A DNA stretch of 64,000 nucleotides, from contig JACEVL010000832.1 in NCBI GenBank assembly GCA_020284085.1, positions 720,501 to 784,500 of the forward strand, written 5' to 3'. The stretch comes from Aporrectodea caliginosa. Its lineage: Eukaryota > Annelida > Clitellata > Crassiclitellata > Lumbricidae. This document shows, piece after piece, positions 1-10,458 of the stretch; position 1 is the first letter of the stretch; each line of letters begins with the position of its first letter. The position numbers and the translations under genes were made by a program. Under the pieces are notes generated by a model that made no database searches, was not told the DNA's origin, and was given only the letters and a program-made list of their open reading frames with translations.

Positions 1-1989
1 TTGGGCAACTGTAATTTTTCTGGCGGGTATTTATTAGGGCTGCGGAAGTCAACGATTAATTAATTGATTAATCGTGAATTAATTTTAACGATTAAATTTA
101 TTTTTAACGATTAATCGCAGACCACCCAAACTGTTCTGTGTATACCTGCCACTTCAGTTCCGAGTGAGAGACTTTCTAGCCCATCTGGTTTTATTGTCAA
201 CAAAACACGTTACTCAATAGAACCTAGCAGTGTTAACATGCTGGTTCGTTTGCGTAACTGGTTGGAGGAAGACATTTGAACTGAAAAACTTAAGCAAGAC
301 TACTAATATGAACAAATAACTAGGCCTACTAAGTAACTACTAGGCTACTATCGGACTAAATATTAATAAGAACTTAATACTATCAAAAGATGAACAATGA
401 ATAATGTTAATTTATTTATTTGTCAATACTTATTGGGAAATAAGCTTACATTAAGTCAAAGTTAACTATTCATTAATAGTTAATTCTTAAATAGTTAACT
501 ATGAAAAATGTTCAATCGTTAACAGTTCTAGTATTTATTCCATAGGGGCGGAGGAGTTAAGGCCAAAGGGCGAATTCATTTTACAGCAAAGAATTTCATT
601 GCATTTTAGTCATTTGTATGTATTTTGGATCTACATTCCATAGTCAATTTAATTGCGACGCTTTGTCCTCAATATTGACGGAAGAACACATCCATCCCAC
701 ATCCTCACCCTTCATGGAATCGCATCGATAGCTCTGACATATTGCTTGTCATACTTTCGTCAGCAGTGTTATCGTAGCAGCCATAGACGAACCCGTTGGA
801 CTTTCCAGAGTCTCGTTGACAATGACAGGCACTTTCCGTCACTGAACGAGAATTGCCATTCGGTATTTCTATTTTTATGAGCTGAATATCTAGGCCAGAT
901 GACCATTACATAAGTCAACAACGTCACATGATAATAATATATCGTCAAATTCGATCCGTATTTGACCAAATATTTGCGTTTGGTCTCTCGATACCGATGT
1001 GCCCTCTCTTGACTCGACTGCGTTCCGTCCGTCTAAACACACACAGTCTGACAACTGATACATTAATAATGTATCATGGAATATCGCGGGCTGAGGATTA
1101 TTTTTCTATTAATAAAATTGAAATATGACAGTTTCAATCAAGGTCCCAGAGAAGCAGAGGAAACATGCGTCGTAAATCATCCGATCGAAGCAACTATTGC
1201 CTGAAGTATTTGTCTAAGTGCTTAGGTGCATTTGACAGGTCGATCTCTCGTCAGCATTGGTGGCAGGTCACAGTGTCGTCTAAGCCCCCCCCCCCCACAT
1301 GGAATGCGAGAACAAACCCTCCAACTCTCGGCCGACTTATATATAGGAGACTCAGTTGTCACTCAAAACTGTAAATTAATATACAGAAATCAAGAACAAC
1401 CCCAGTTTATATCCAAAACACTAACCCTAACTCCCCACTTCTTGGCATCCATGAAAGATAATTCTCCCAACCCCCATATTGGTAGACGTCACCTTGCAGA
1501 ATGCAGATCCTACATCTTCCCACCCCTTCCAATAGCGTTTTAGCAATCTGTGTTAAAATGCTCATTGTATCAACAATGACAATACGGCAATTGATGAATC
1601 TAGACACATATTAAAGCAACTTTTAAGCACCTCACAAAAGCGCTGCCTGCGCCAGCGAATACGATGTCAAAGTCATTTAGAACAGACAGTAGACGAACGG
1701 TGCTCAGATGAGTAGAAGAGTCACCAATGGTCAGTTCCCGCGGACACGTAGAACACAACCGACCAATTCTTGTCCAGAGATAATGGTAGACACGAAGTTC
1801 GGAGTTCCTGGAATATGTAGCATCGAAGAAGAAAAGCGACGACATGCGACGAGGCTAGCAACACGCTAACTCGAAAGCCAAGTATAGTCCTTTGTATTTC
1901 GCAGAAGGCGCTTCTCTCTGCCACGGGGTTTGTTGGAATAGTCTGTCTTCTAGCTACTGTCTGATATGCATGGTAACGATATTCAAGAA
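1..1989. other. GAREM 3' flank, no other gene seen
   Basis: AT-rich sequence downstream of the GAREM stop codon on the minus strand. The part next to 1990 is presumably 3' UTR. The first 120 bases are rich in TTAACGATTAAT-type motifs and may be the remains of a short inverted-repeat element beginning near 37 (TAGGGCTGCGG), but I could not define its ends. All open frames here are short, overlap each other and resemble nothing I know. Confidence 0.5.
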
Positions 1990-3650
1990 TTACGAAACCT
2001 TATTGTCTGGTTCTGTTCTTGGCCTCCAACCGTTGCGAACGAACTTGGACAGTTTAATGGCATCGAACCTCTTCAGACCGAAGTCCTGCATGAGAATGTC
2101 AAGGTCGAGGCAGACAAGAAGGTCTCCGTCTACGTCCTGGTCACGGAACAGATGAACGTATTGGCTGAGGTTGAGCAGGCGTAGACAGCTGGCCACGCCG
2201 CTCACCGTCAGCGATGAGAGGTCCGTAGGAACATCCACCAAACTCGTGAAGACAACCGGTCCCTCTTTGTTACAGTTCATCGGGGAATCTGATGCTGCGA
2301 AACTTAGGCGAGGATTGCCACAGGAAAAGTCACCGCACGAAACTCCACTATCACGATCATACTTTGGTCGTACCGGTACTTGGAATGTATCAGGTGATGG
2401 CGGATCCTTTGCTTTGGAGTCACAGCTTGAAATCTTCTCCTGTATTGGTACTCTCTTCTGCAAGTCTTCCAACCTGATCGGATTTTCTGCAGTAGTTTTG
2501 CTTTTCAGTTGATTTCCATGCTTAGCTGAGCGTTTGTCGACTCTCAAGAAGTGATTGTTTATAATATTGTTCGCAATTGCTTCATCTGGTACCAGAAGAG
2601 CGGAGTTCTTGGCATCTGCAGCAACAGGTGGAATGTGTGCAGTATCCGTGGCTTTGCATCGGCTGCTGATAAAATTTCGCAGAACGGAATGTCCAACCTT
2701 GTCGTAGTGACGGCCACAGGAAGAGGATTTGCGCAGAGGTTGGTGCAGTTCCGTGGAAGCTAATGTCTCCGATTGAAGTTCAGGTCGAAAACAGTTGTCT
2801 GGTGACTTCTCTGCACTGACGCCGCTGAACTTTTTCGATCCTGTCAGCGTCTTGCCTTTCTCAGTGGAGCGTCTTCTGAACGGTAGAAACCTGTACCAAG
2901 GCGATTTGTCTGCCTTACTTTGAGCTAAGGGTTCCAAAGATCTCTCACTTGCGATTTCTGATTTCGGCGGCTTTTCCATCTTCAGGGAAGGTCTAGCTGG
3001 AAGACGCGGAAGGGTCATGTGCACACGAGTCTCGCCGGGATGATAGCTATTCGGTAGGATTGGCGCCGTTTCCCAAAGAGGCGCCTGGTCAATTGGCCTA
3101 ACAAGACGATCAATTGGATTGTCTACCGTCCCTGGATCTATGTTCAAGCGCAGTTCTGGGCATAACTTCGTGAAGGACCTTCCAACGAGATGTTTTACCG
3201 GCAAAGGGGGTGGCTCCAAAACCTCTTCTGCTAAGAGCGACGCGGGGATTTCTGCGTACGACTCGTATAATGCGTCTTCATCTTTGTCCTTGTCGGAGTT
3301 ATCTTGAACCCCGGGTGTGTCAGATGACTGAGACGAGGAGCACCTTGGAACATCTTCATATATCGCCTCAGATTGCATTGGGAATGAGCATTCATCGGGC
3401 GCTCTACTTTCTGGGCTGTCATCTCGTTTCTGGAACCTACTTGAAGTGATTTCTGATATTTGCTGACTGAATTCGCTGTCTGGAATACGTGGAGATAAAT
3501 TGGTCGGAGTTGCTTCGTTGTCTTCGACTACGTATTCCGGAAGGTGAGAGGACTTTACTTTGTCATAAATATCAGTAACAGTGAGGAAGGTGGAAGGGAA
3601 AACCATTTCGTATTCATCGTCGTCCGGAGGATGTGAAAATATCAGCAACT
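1990..3650 (-). CDS. GAREM: GAREM-like adaptor, terminal exon (disordered region and C-terminal SAM domain)
   Basis: GAREM proteins are cytoplasmic adaptors that join activated growth-factor receptors to GRB2 and the MAPK/ERK pathway. This exon encodes residues 158-709 of the model. The last ~70 residues are a SAM domain ending in NGWRPR, very close to the end of the vertebrate GAREM SAM domain as I recall it. Upstream is a long low-complexity region with likely signalling motifs: YEDV, YESYAEIP, DIYDKV, and the proline-rich PPPLPVKH, a plausible SH3 ligand. The exon start is set by the acceptor TTCATTACAG (complement of 3660-3651); the open frame runs 60 bases further into the intron, which is read-through. 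The two bases AG at the exon start complete a codon begun in the previous exon. The frame is intact to a stop at 1990. The family call is strong; GAREM1 versus GAREM2 orthology cannot be decided here. Confidence 0.85.
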
Positions 3651-3728
3651 CTGTAATGAAAACAGTTATGCTTCCATTGTGTTGGTTAGGTGAACCCTTA
3701 TATGCCAAAATTTTGATTATTGATTTTG

Positions 3729-3868
<140 letters not shown>

Positions 3869-4285
3869 GCCAAATTTATTTCTTCATAAAGCCAACACAA
3901 ACTTATGTACAGACTGATTAAAAGTAACTGTTTTCAATATTGTTATAAGCTGTCATTCTCCTTGGCTACAGTGTTGTTGCAATCTGTGGTGCCTTAGAGA
4001 TTAGGGCCACTGATAGGCGTTGTAGTAGATGACTGGTTTCACGCTGGTCGCCTGTCGCTGCTGAGATCTTGCCTCCAAGTTCTCGAACAAACTGCAGTGA
4101 TTCTGTGTGCCAGCTTCCTGCAGTTTCGACTGCTACGGGAACGAAATGATGTGATTGTGTGATAGCAGCATACTTGGTTTCCTTGTTGCGAGCTGCCTTT
4201 TCCGCTGCCGCACCTGCGATTTGCGATGTTAGATGTTCGTAGGATGCAGCGAAAGTGTCTGGTACCGTCACATCCCACGCCATCA
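3869..4285 (-). mobile_element. 5'-truncated RLE-type LINE (copy 3) in a GAREM intron
   Basis: The frame from 4283 to 3966 codes for about 105 residues starting MAWDVTVPDTFAASYEHL, homologous to the C-terminal restriction-like endonuclease region of the LINE at 35548-39058 and of the copy at 45686-46372. The truncation falls within the endonuclease motif (LAWDVTV in copy 2). About 95 bases of 3' UTR follow. Both ends abut (TAA)n: 4286-4358 at its 5' side and 3729-3868 at its 3' side. The coding part has no stop, but the copy is far too short to move. Confidence 0.85.
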
Positions 4286-4286
4286 C

Positions 4287-4358
<72 letters not shown>
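4286..4358. repeat. (ATT)n microsatellite, 5' flank of LINE copy 3
   Basis: About 24 units of ATT joined directly to the truncated 5' end of the minus-strand LINE. Confidence 0.95.
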
Positions 4359-4359
<1 letters not shown>

Positions 4360-5924
4360 ATTATCAACATCATCCTCACAATCATCATCATTAATTATAA
4401 TAGTAACATTTTCATAGTACATCGTCTGGAGACAACAGAGAAAGCATGTCTTATCAGTGCTTATCTGTTACCATCCAACGTTTGAACGCATTCGCTATGC
4501 GGCTATTCACAGCACTTCTGGCGCTCAGCACGACATAAACGAAGACTAGCCATTAAAGAATAATCCTATCCCCAATTTTTTTTTAAATCTTGAGGTATAG
4601 CATGTCCTTCACGTAAAAAATTATAATAATAATGCCCAACAAAACTTCTACTTCATCTTATTTCCTGGGTAAACTTGATTTTACTGCTAAGTCTGAGAGG
4701 TTGAAGCACGTCCTTCGTAGCCTTGTTACAACTCAGATGCGGGTTGCTCAGCAGGACTACTAGTTGCAAGCTACTGTAAATTACTATAAGCAGACCAAAT
4801 CACCTTCTGTGTTCTCTTCGTAACTGGCAGCAGAAACCGAGGCCTTCAAATCTTTCTGATATTCTTCAAGGTTATTCTGTAGACGACCATTAGCCGTAAC
4901 TGGCAGGGTGACCACGAGCGGCAAGTAAGTAGGTAAGGCAGTCAGACGGAAGTCATTACTGACTGACCCTGTAATACAAAACGTGTGTCTCTAAATAGGC
5001 GATAAAAACAATGAAAATGGACGATGGTAGTCTTTAAAGTCTGGCGAGATTATTCGGAAGGACAACATCCAAGAACAAATTGGAGCTAATGGCTGGCCGA
5101 CGAAAATAACGAAATTCATATCCTCTCAGCTGTCAGCGCTGCACGAGTCAGTATATATAATATATATATATCATATCGTCGTCGTCTTCGTCACCATCAT
5201 CATCCTCCTCCTCCTCCTCCTCCTCCTCCTCTCTTCCTCTCTTCATCCTCCTCCTCTTTCTCATCATCATCATCGTCATCATCATTCAAATGGTCTGCCA
5301 AAATTAACTTTTAACTAACTCGGAAAATTAATAACATTGTAAAACGTATTTTAATTAAAATTATCAGTCAATCGGAAATTGTGTTTAATCGATTGTGACA
5401 AAATAAAGTTAATGGTTTTCTATATTTACAGATCTCACGGTTGCTATTAGTGGTCTGTTAACAGCAACAGATAAAGTAATTGTCTGTTCTTGCTTTAAAG
5501 AACCACTGGGCTAAAGTAAACGGTACTCTGCAATGCATGGTAAGTAATTTCATAGACAGAATGATGAGTCTAGACGAATAGATTTGCAATTGTGGTCTAA
5601 AAATGGCTATTCGGTCATTTCAGCTGGAACTTTCACCAGCATGAGACATAATTATGTCAATTATAACAATAATCTGATCCATCCATCCTACGAACTCATC
5701 AAAACTGAGCCTCTTTCTATCTCTGCAAAGGTCTTTCATTCAAAACAGGAAACACTCCCTTTCCTACCATTATTTCTCCTCTCCCCTTACTCTCTCGCCG
5801 CCTCAATTTGAACAGCATCCAACGTTGCCGTCTGGTTGTGACTTGGGCGCTGTAGAGAGTTTCGATACTAAGATTATGCCTTTATTAGACACCGGAAATC
5901 AGTCATTCCAATCAGAGTGTATAC
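4359..5924. other. Rest of GAREM intron 3
   Basis: I see no convincing coding exon. It holds a pyrimidine tract with (CTC)n at about 5198-5275 and a short TA run near 5157-5171. A missing CABIT exon would have to lie here; it would be phase 1 at both ends. I found no minus-strand open stretch that resembles CABIT. Confidence 0.5.
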
Positions 5925-6116
5925 CTTCGGGAGTTAAGCGTATAACAAGCAGGTACTTTTCGTTGTAAGTTCCGCCGATGACGAGCGTTCCAAATATGTC
6001 ACAGGTAACGACTTCTGAAAGGGTGAGTTCCTCTCTGTGTGCCATTCGAATCCTTGTTCCTTTCGGATCCTGCTTCCGGGTATTCAAAATTTCCTTCACC
6101 GTCAGCGGTTCACTAA
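5925..6116 (-). CDS. GAREM: GAREM-like adaptor, exon 3 (part of CABIT domain)
   Basis: A 192-base exon coding for residues ~94-156. It starts after the acceptor TATGGTCAACAG and ends at a donor, GAAG then GTATAC. Entry and exit are both phase 1, matching the exons either side. The segment REELTLSEVVTCDIFGTLV resembles the stretch of vertebrate GAREM CABIT that contains GDELTL, as I recall it. The CABIT domain is the N-terminal module shared by GAREM and THEMIS. The CABIT part coded by exons 1-3 totals only about 155 residues, shorter than the roughly 300 in vertebrate GAREM, so a further phase 1/phase 1 exon in the next intron may be missed, or the domain is short in this animal. Confidence 0.75.
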
Positions 6117-6286
6117 CTGTTGACCATAAAAACGACGAACATCCATTTATATGTATTGATCCCTAGCGGTTTCAGGCTATTCAGGTGATCGGTAAAGCTG
6201 TTGATTATCATCAGCCATAAACAAGTTCACGTGGATATGCAGTCATGCAAGTTTTTTTATATGAAGATGTATATGAACTGCAGCTT

Positions 6287-6313
6287 GACTACTACTACTG
6301 GCTACTGCTACTG

Positions 6314-6347
<34 letters not shown>

Positions 6348-6365
6348 CTGCTGCCGCTACTACTA

Positions 6366-6397
<32 letters not shown>

Positions 6398-6400
6398 CAC
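6287..6400. repeat. (CTA)n / (CTG)n / (ACC)n trinucleotide tract
   Basis: A run of CTACTACTG, then CTG, then CTA and ACC triplets. Its last eight bases (6393-6400, ACTACCAC) are the left TSD of the adjacent hAT, and similar ACC triplets continue after the element at 7075, so the hAT inserted into this tract. Confidence 0.9.
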
Positions 6401-6866
6401 CACTGGCTTCTATCCCCCCCCTAAAAGTCGGGCTCAATCCTCTACCCTCCCCATGGAATAGTGTTTAATCTACTCCCCTTGCTATGGGGGGAAAAGGGTT
6501 CTCGGGGGTACCCAACATATTTGAAAAGTTCAAAAGTATGTTTTCCAAGAATTTTTAAGGGGGGGGAATATTTTCGAGGGTAGTAACGAGACTTTTCCAC
6601 CAAAAACTTTCGAGGGGGGGGTAGTAACGACAGTTTTTCAACAACAGTTTTCCCCCCTCACCACAGGAAAGGCGCGATAAATCCTGCAATTATCCATAAA
6701 TTTCACACTTTCTATACATAATTTCATCTCTTTAATTTTTCTGCGGGGAAAACTCAATCCTGGGGGGAACTTTACCCCCAGAGACGTCCAGATTAAACAC
6801 TGCCTCCCAGATCCCATATTGCCGACGTAAATTTTAGCTCATTTCTGATTAGAAAACTACTACTCT

Positions 6867-6924
<58 letters not shown>

Positions 6925-7074
6925 TCTAGGTTTCGTCTCTCTAACTACTACTACTACTGACTGCTCTACTACTGTCTGCTGCTCACCTGCTCACTATCTT
7001 TTACACCCCTGCTTTACCACTATGGCTCAACTTGCGCCAACTTGCGCCCGCCTGTATAGGGATAGAAGCCCCTG
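6401..7074. mobile_element. Non-autonomous hAT element, family X copy A
   Basis: The 674-base element begins CACTGGCTTCTATCC and ends GGATAGAAGCCCCTG, which are inverted repeats. It is flanked by the perfect 8-bp duplication ACTACCAC (6393-6400 and 7075-7082). The CA(G/C)NG end and 8-bp TSD identify the hAT superfamily. The ends match those of the inverted copy at 13940-15154, including the subterminal GGGCTCAA and the GCGCCCGCC block. No transposase is coded. A (CT)n run at 6858-6919 lies inside. It is in GAREM intron 2. Confidence 0.9.
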
Positions 7075-7110
7075 ACTACCACCACTACCACCACTACCAC
7101 TACCACAAAT

Positions 7111-7198
7111 GTGCAGGTCGAGGCAAATAAGAAGGTCCCCATCGAACAGATAAGAAGTGATGAATGTATTGGCCGAGGTTAAGTTGGCGTAGACAGCT
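7111..7198 (-). pseudogene. Diverged scrap of the GAREM SAM exon
   Basis: This stretch in intron 2 matches 2095-2190 in the terminal exon: GTCGAGGCA, AAGAAGGTC, GAACAGAT, GTATTGGC, GAGGTT and the terminal GGCGTAGACAGCT recur in the same order and orientation. A gap of about 14 bases and a small insertion break the reading frame. It lies 29 bases beyond the TSD of the hAT at 6401-7074. It is probably a partial internal duplication of the gene rather than a functional exon. Confidence 0.65.
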
Positions 7199-7491
7199 AT
7201 TGTTGTTATAAATTATAAGTATTTTATTAGTTCCACGGCCCTCACAGCCTGCGCTGTCACGATCTCTCTTTGTGGATACGCTTCAACGAACACTGTTGCT
7301 TGAAATCCTATGTTCTAAAGCGATCGATTGACTGCTGGTGGTTGCGGATGCCAGTGGGAAGGATGTTCCGAAAACAAAGTAACTCCGTAAACCATACCGT
7401 TTAGTTCTCGTTGCTGGAATGTGGCAGCTGCAGCGTTAATAGTTCTAGGTGCTTAGAGTAGGTCTACATAGACTAAATATAGTTGGCTTAC

Positions 7492-7621
7492 TTGATCCAT
7501 CGGTTTGTACGACGTTAAACTTGAACGGGTAGCTGTGAGGGATTGTGACGAACTGTTCGTCATTCTGCTCCGTCCTGGTCACGATTCTAGGCTGACGATG
7601 AACGGAGTGAACAAGGTAGAC
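7492..7621 (-). CDS. GAREM: GAREM-like adaptor, exon 2 (part of CABIT domain)
   Basis: A 130-base exon between the acceptor GATCTGTCTACAG and the donor TCAA then GTAAGC; it enters in phase 0 and leaves in phase 1. It codes for residues 50-92 and includes YLVHSVHRQPRIVTR and QFVTIPHSYPFKF. These line up with the vertebrate GAREM segment that reads YLLIHSCRQW and continues to a conserved proline-containing strand (comparison from memory). The adjoining exons have compatible phases, which is the main reason to accept such a short exon. Confidence 0.75.
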
Positions 7622-8106
7622 CTGTAGACAGATCACCCAAACCAGTAAACAATGCGAATGTTCACTCGCATGAGTTTCAAAGAAGGGGTAGGTAAAATAC
7701 CGTAAAATAGATACAGATACAATTTTAAAAGGATTAAAGAATACATGTAAGCTAAGAGGTCTTCAACTTGAAGGTTTCCTTCGTTTCAGGAGGTTGGACG
7801 ATCGACCTAGAACAGACTCCCTTTGTATCTGCGCATTGTCCTAGCTACGGATTCTCTATGCCATTTCTCTAAACAATTGTCAGCCGTTCTTTTCCGCAGT
7901 TGCTGGGCTGGGAACACCTCGTTAAGAGGCGCTATATAAATGCTCTGAATGAATAAATGAACAAAGGGTCTGAGGGAATCTCAACACAGCATTATATAAA
8001 CATCACTTAGGTATGCGCCGTACTTAAAAGGCCGCAATATTAAATGTCTCTAACTAACTAAACACATAACAATAACAAAACTCTAAAGACGCCTACTACA
8101 GTAACT
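7622..8106. other. GAREM intron 1, with a short LINE/SINE tail
   Basis: No coding signal apart from the flanking exons. At about 7915-7969 a tail reading GAGGCGCTATATAAAT followed by GAAT repeats matches the 3' end of the L2/CR1-like LINE at 34400-34469. Confidence 0.6.
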
Positions 8107-8322
8107 GGGGCGCGGTAGTGTAGAGGTATGTTCGGTGCCTTGCAGCCGGAGGTTTGCGGGTTCGAATCCACCTCAAAGCCACCGCGTAGGGACCATGGGC
8201 AAGTCCTTCACTCGCAATTGTTCATGCGCTTCGGCGTGAAACTCCGATTCAGTGTCCGCGATGTTACAGTAGTCGGGAGCGCCTCTGAGTAGAAATCTTG
8301 ACGGGGCGCTATAACAATTGCT
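8107..8322 (+). repeat. tRNA-derived SINE, copy a
   Basis: The head resembles a tRNA gene, with an A-box-like GGTAGTGTAGAGG and the B box GGTTCGAATCC. The 3' end GGGAGCGCCTCTGAGTAGAA through GGGGCGCTATAA is shared with the LINE tail at 34400-34445 and with SINE copies at 32305 and 43299. It is followed directly by (CATA)n. It lies in GAREM intron 1, in the opposite orientation. Confidence 0.85.
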
Positions 8323-8529
8323 CATACATACATACATACACATACATACATACATACATACATACATACATACATACATACATACATACATACATACATA
8401 CATACATACATACATACATACATACATACATACATACATACATACATACATACATACATACATACATACATAGATACATACATGCATGCATGCATACATA
8501 CATACATACATACATACATACATACATAA
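8323..8529. repeat. (CATA)n microsatellite from a SINE tail
   Basis: About 50 units of CATA, with CATG variants near 8482-8493, start directly at the 3' end of SINE copy a. Confidence 0.95.
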
Positions 8530-8558
8530 TGAATGTTTATAAGCTTATTATTACATAC

Positions 8559-8705
8559 CGATTGTGAGTTTGGTCTGATGGCATCTGCGTTGTCTTCCGC
8601 CAGTTCCTCAATTCTTGCGATCAGTGGCAAGCGATCGTAGAACAGTTCCGCAAACTCCCGGATATCGTATTTCTTATCGGAATTCCACACAATTCCTCTT
8701 TCCAT
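8559..8705 (-). CDS. GAREM: GAREM-like adaptor, exon 1 with start codon
   Basis: Forty-nine codons from the ATG at 8705 to the donor TCG then GTATGT. The protein begins MERGIVWNSD, and its middle, LFYDRLPLIARIEEL, matches the start of the CABIT domain of GAREM (a tyrosine, then RLPQIARL in vertebrates, from memory). I chose this ATG because codons further upstream in the frame are TTG and lack a better start. The first intron begins at 8558 and contains a SINE and its (CATA)n tail. The promoter should lie upstream of 8705, but I see no clear TATA box. Confidence 0.75.
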
Positions 8706-9264
8706 TGTGCACAACAATTAAATTCTCCTGCGTCTCTTCACGCGCTGCTTTTGCATCCAGTGAAAACTTTAGGCCTTTGTCATCTGTGCCTTATATACAC
8801 AACAGCCTCTCTGTGTGCATGTACGTCTAATTCACTCTCTCAGTACCTTTCAATGTATCTTCCTATGCTCTCTGTATAAATCGAGGCTCGTGTGCTTCGT
8901 GGTCCAATGATTCAGCACAAATGACGAGACTTTGGTGACTTACAGGGCCATGAGAACAGACGATTCGAGAAGTCACATCCCCAGCCCCGGCCCAAAACTG
9001 CAACGGCATATGCCATGACATTGCGAAATACATGAATATTCATATGTAGGCCTAATTATAAGGTTGGTATTGCGTTTCAGTCCAACGGCTTTAATAATAA
9101 TTAGAGCCTAGTCCTCTGTCATGGCCCTCAGGCCTACTTCTTATTTTGGCGATGATTTTTGCCCTCGGCCTTCATCGAGTCACTCATCAGTGCATTGCGA
9201 ACATTCCCTTGATACGTTGCCAAACAAGGGCAATGTCTATCTGCTCTATTTGTGTAATAAACAC
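8706..9264. other. Upstream flank of GAREM exon 1
   Basis: Presumed 5' UTR and promoter region of the minus-strand GAREM gene. I see no clear TATA box, CpG-dense block or other gene. TAGGCCTA occurs at 9047-9054. Confidence 0.4.
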
Positions 9265-9775
9265 CTGGATAGAAGAGAGAAGAGCAGTCACTTAAGCAAG
9301 CCTGAGAGGCAACCACGGTATGAAGAGTTAGCGACTTCATTTTCTTGGCCCTGGCATTTAAGAGTCCTCTCCCTCGCGGTCTGATCGTCTCACTACTACT
9401 ACTAGTCCTTTATTGCACAAACTCGTTGACACAAAAGCAGCAAGGTTACAAAATCTGCAATTTAGATATCGATTAAACAAAAATAATAGTCAATTGGCTA
9501 AGAGGCTAAGGAATGTATTAACTCGAGGCTCGAGTGCTTTTACTTACTTGGTTGCTGTTTAACGACACTCTAACAAAGATGATTAGTGGGACGCACTACC
9601 ACAGGTAGGATTAGTGGCGGAGTTCGAGTGCTTTTACTCTCTGTGGGACGCATTATATAGATGGCGCAAGTGGACGCTGAAATCTTCGAACAAATTTCTG
9701 TCATGGCGGGGATATGAACCGCCGACCTCTCGGTTGACAGTCCAACACGCCTACCGCTGGACTACTGCGTACCCC
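9265..9775 (-). repeat. Composite tRNA-derived repeat, copy 1
   Basis: On the minus strand 9775-9690 reads like a tRNA-derived SINE head (GGGGGTACGC, TCCAGCGGTAGGCG, B-box-like GCGGTTCATATCC). Segments at 9265-9385 and 9640-9715 recur at 19985-20235 (shared TTAGCGACTTCATTTTCTT and CCTCTCCCTCGC). The segment 9386-9630 is absent from the other copy and is probably an insertion; I could not define its TSD. Confidence 0.6.
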
Positions 9776-10458
9776 CAATTGGATAACAATTTAGATTACA
9801 GCCCAAGAACTGAGATGTGGTATCGATTGATTGATTGATCGGTTGGGCAATGAACGGTTGATCGGCGGACTGACGGATCGCTTGATCGATTGCTCCTCGA
9901 TAGCTTTCTTATGTATTCGGGTGCATACTGCGGCAATGCCTAAGCAGCCGCTAACAGCATGGAAGATTAACCTCTACGTGTTGGGTTTAATATATTGGTC
10001 GATGAGAATGAAGCGCTTTCAGATGAAAAGAGAAAATTCAGCAGTCCTGAACGCCGTTAATGGTTTAAACGCGTCATCCCTGACATTGTCTAACATCTGG
10101 ATTATATATATCTCTTAAGTTTATTATAATAATATATATATATGTTTACTATAGGCCTATATGTTTTATATATATGTGATGCCGCATATGAGAAGGACCA
10201 CAACGCGGGATTTATTTACTGAGAAACAGGCCTTTGAACATGGCCACCCATCAAAATATCGAAATTATATATATACATTTATATGTGTGTGTATATATAT
10301 ACTATATATATATAGTAAATAAACTTCACAAAGAATGAGTATTAATGGCAATTCAATATAAATGGCACACGTCAAACAGGAATATTAAGCACCAATGAAA
10401 GATAGCCGCAGCAGACGTTAAACGTTGTTTCACTTGTTTGAGAGGCACGGTCTTTCAA
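9776..10458. other. No gene recognised; short TA-rich runs
   Basis: Contains alternating TA/TG runs around 10100-10320 and nothing I can assign to a gene or element family. Confidence 0.5.

Noticed and set aside
37..122. A short hAT-like element starting TAGGGCTGCGG and ending ATTAATCGCAG
   Set aside because: The ends are only partly complementary and I found no TSD; low-complexity TTAACGATTAAT sequence could explain the resemblance.
8173..8717. Tyrosine/cysteine/methionine-rich minus-strand frames over the CATA tract
   Set aside because: Microsatellite translation. Only the part from 8705 to 8559 is coding, as GAREM exon 1.
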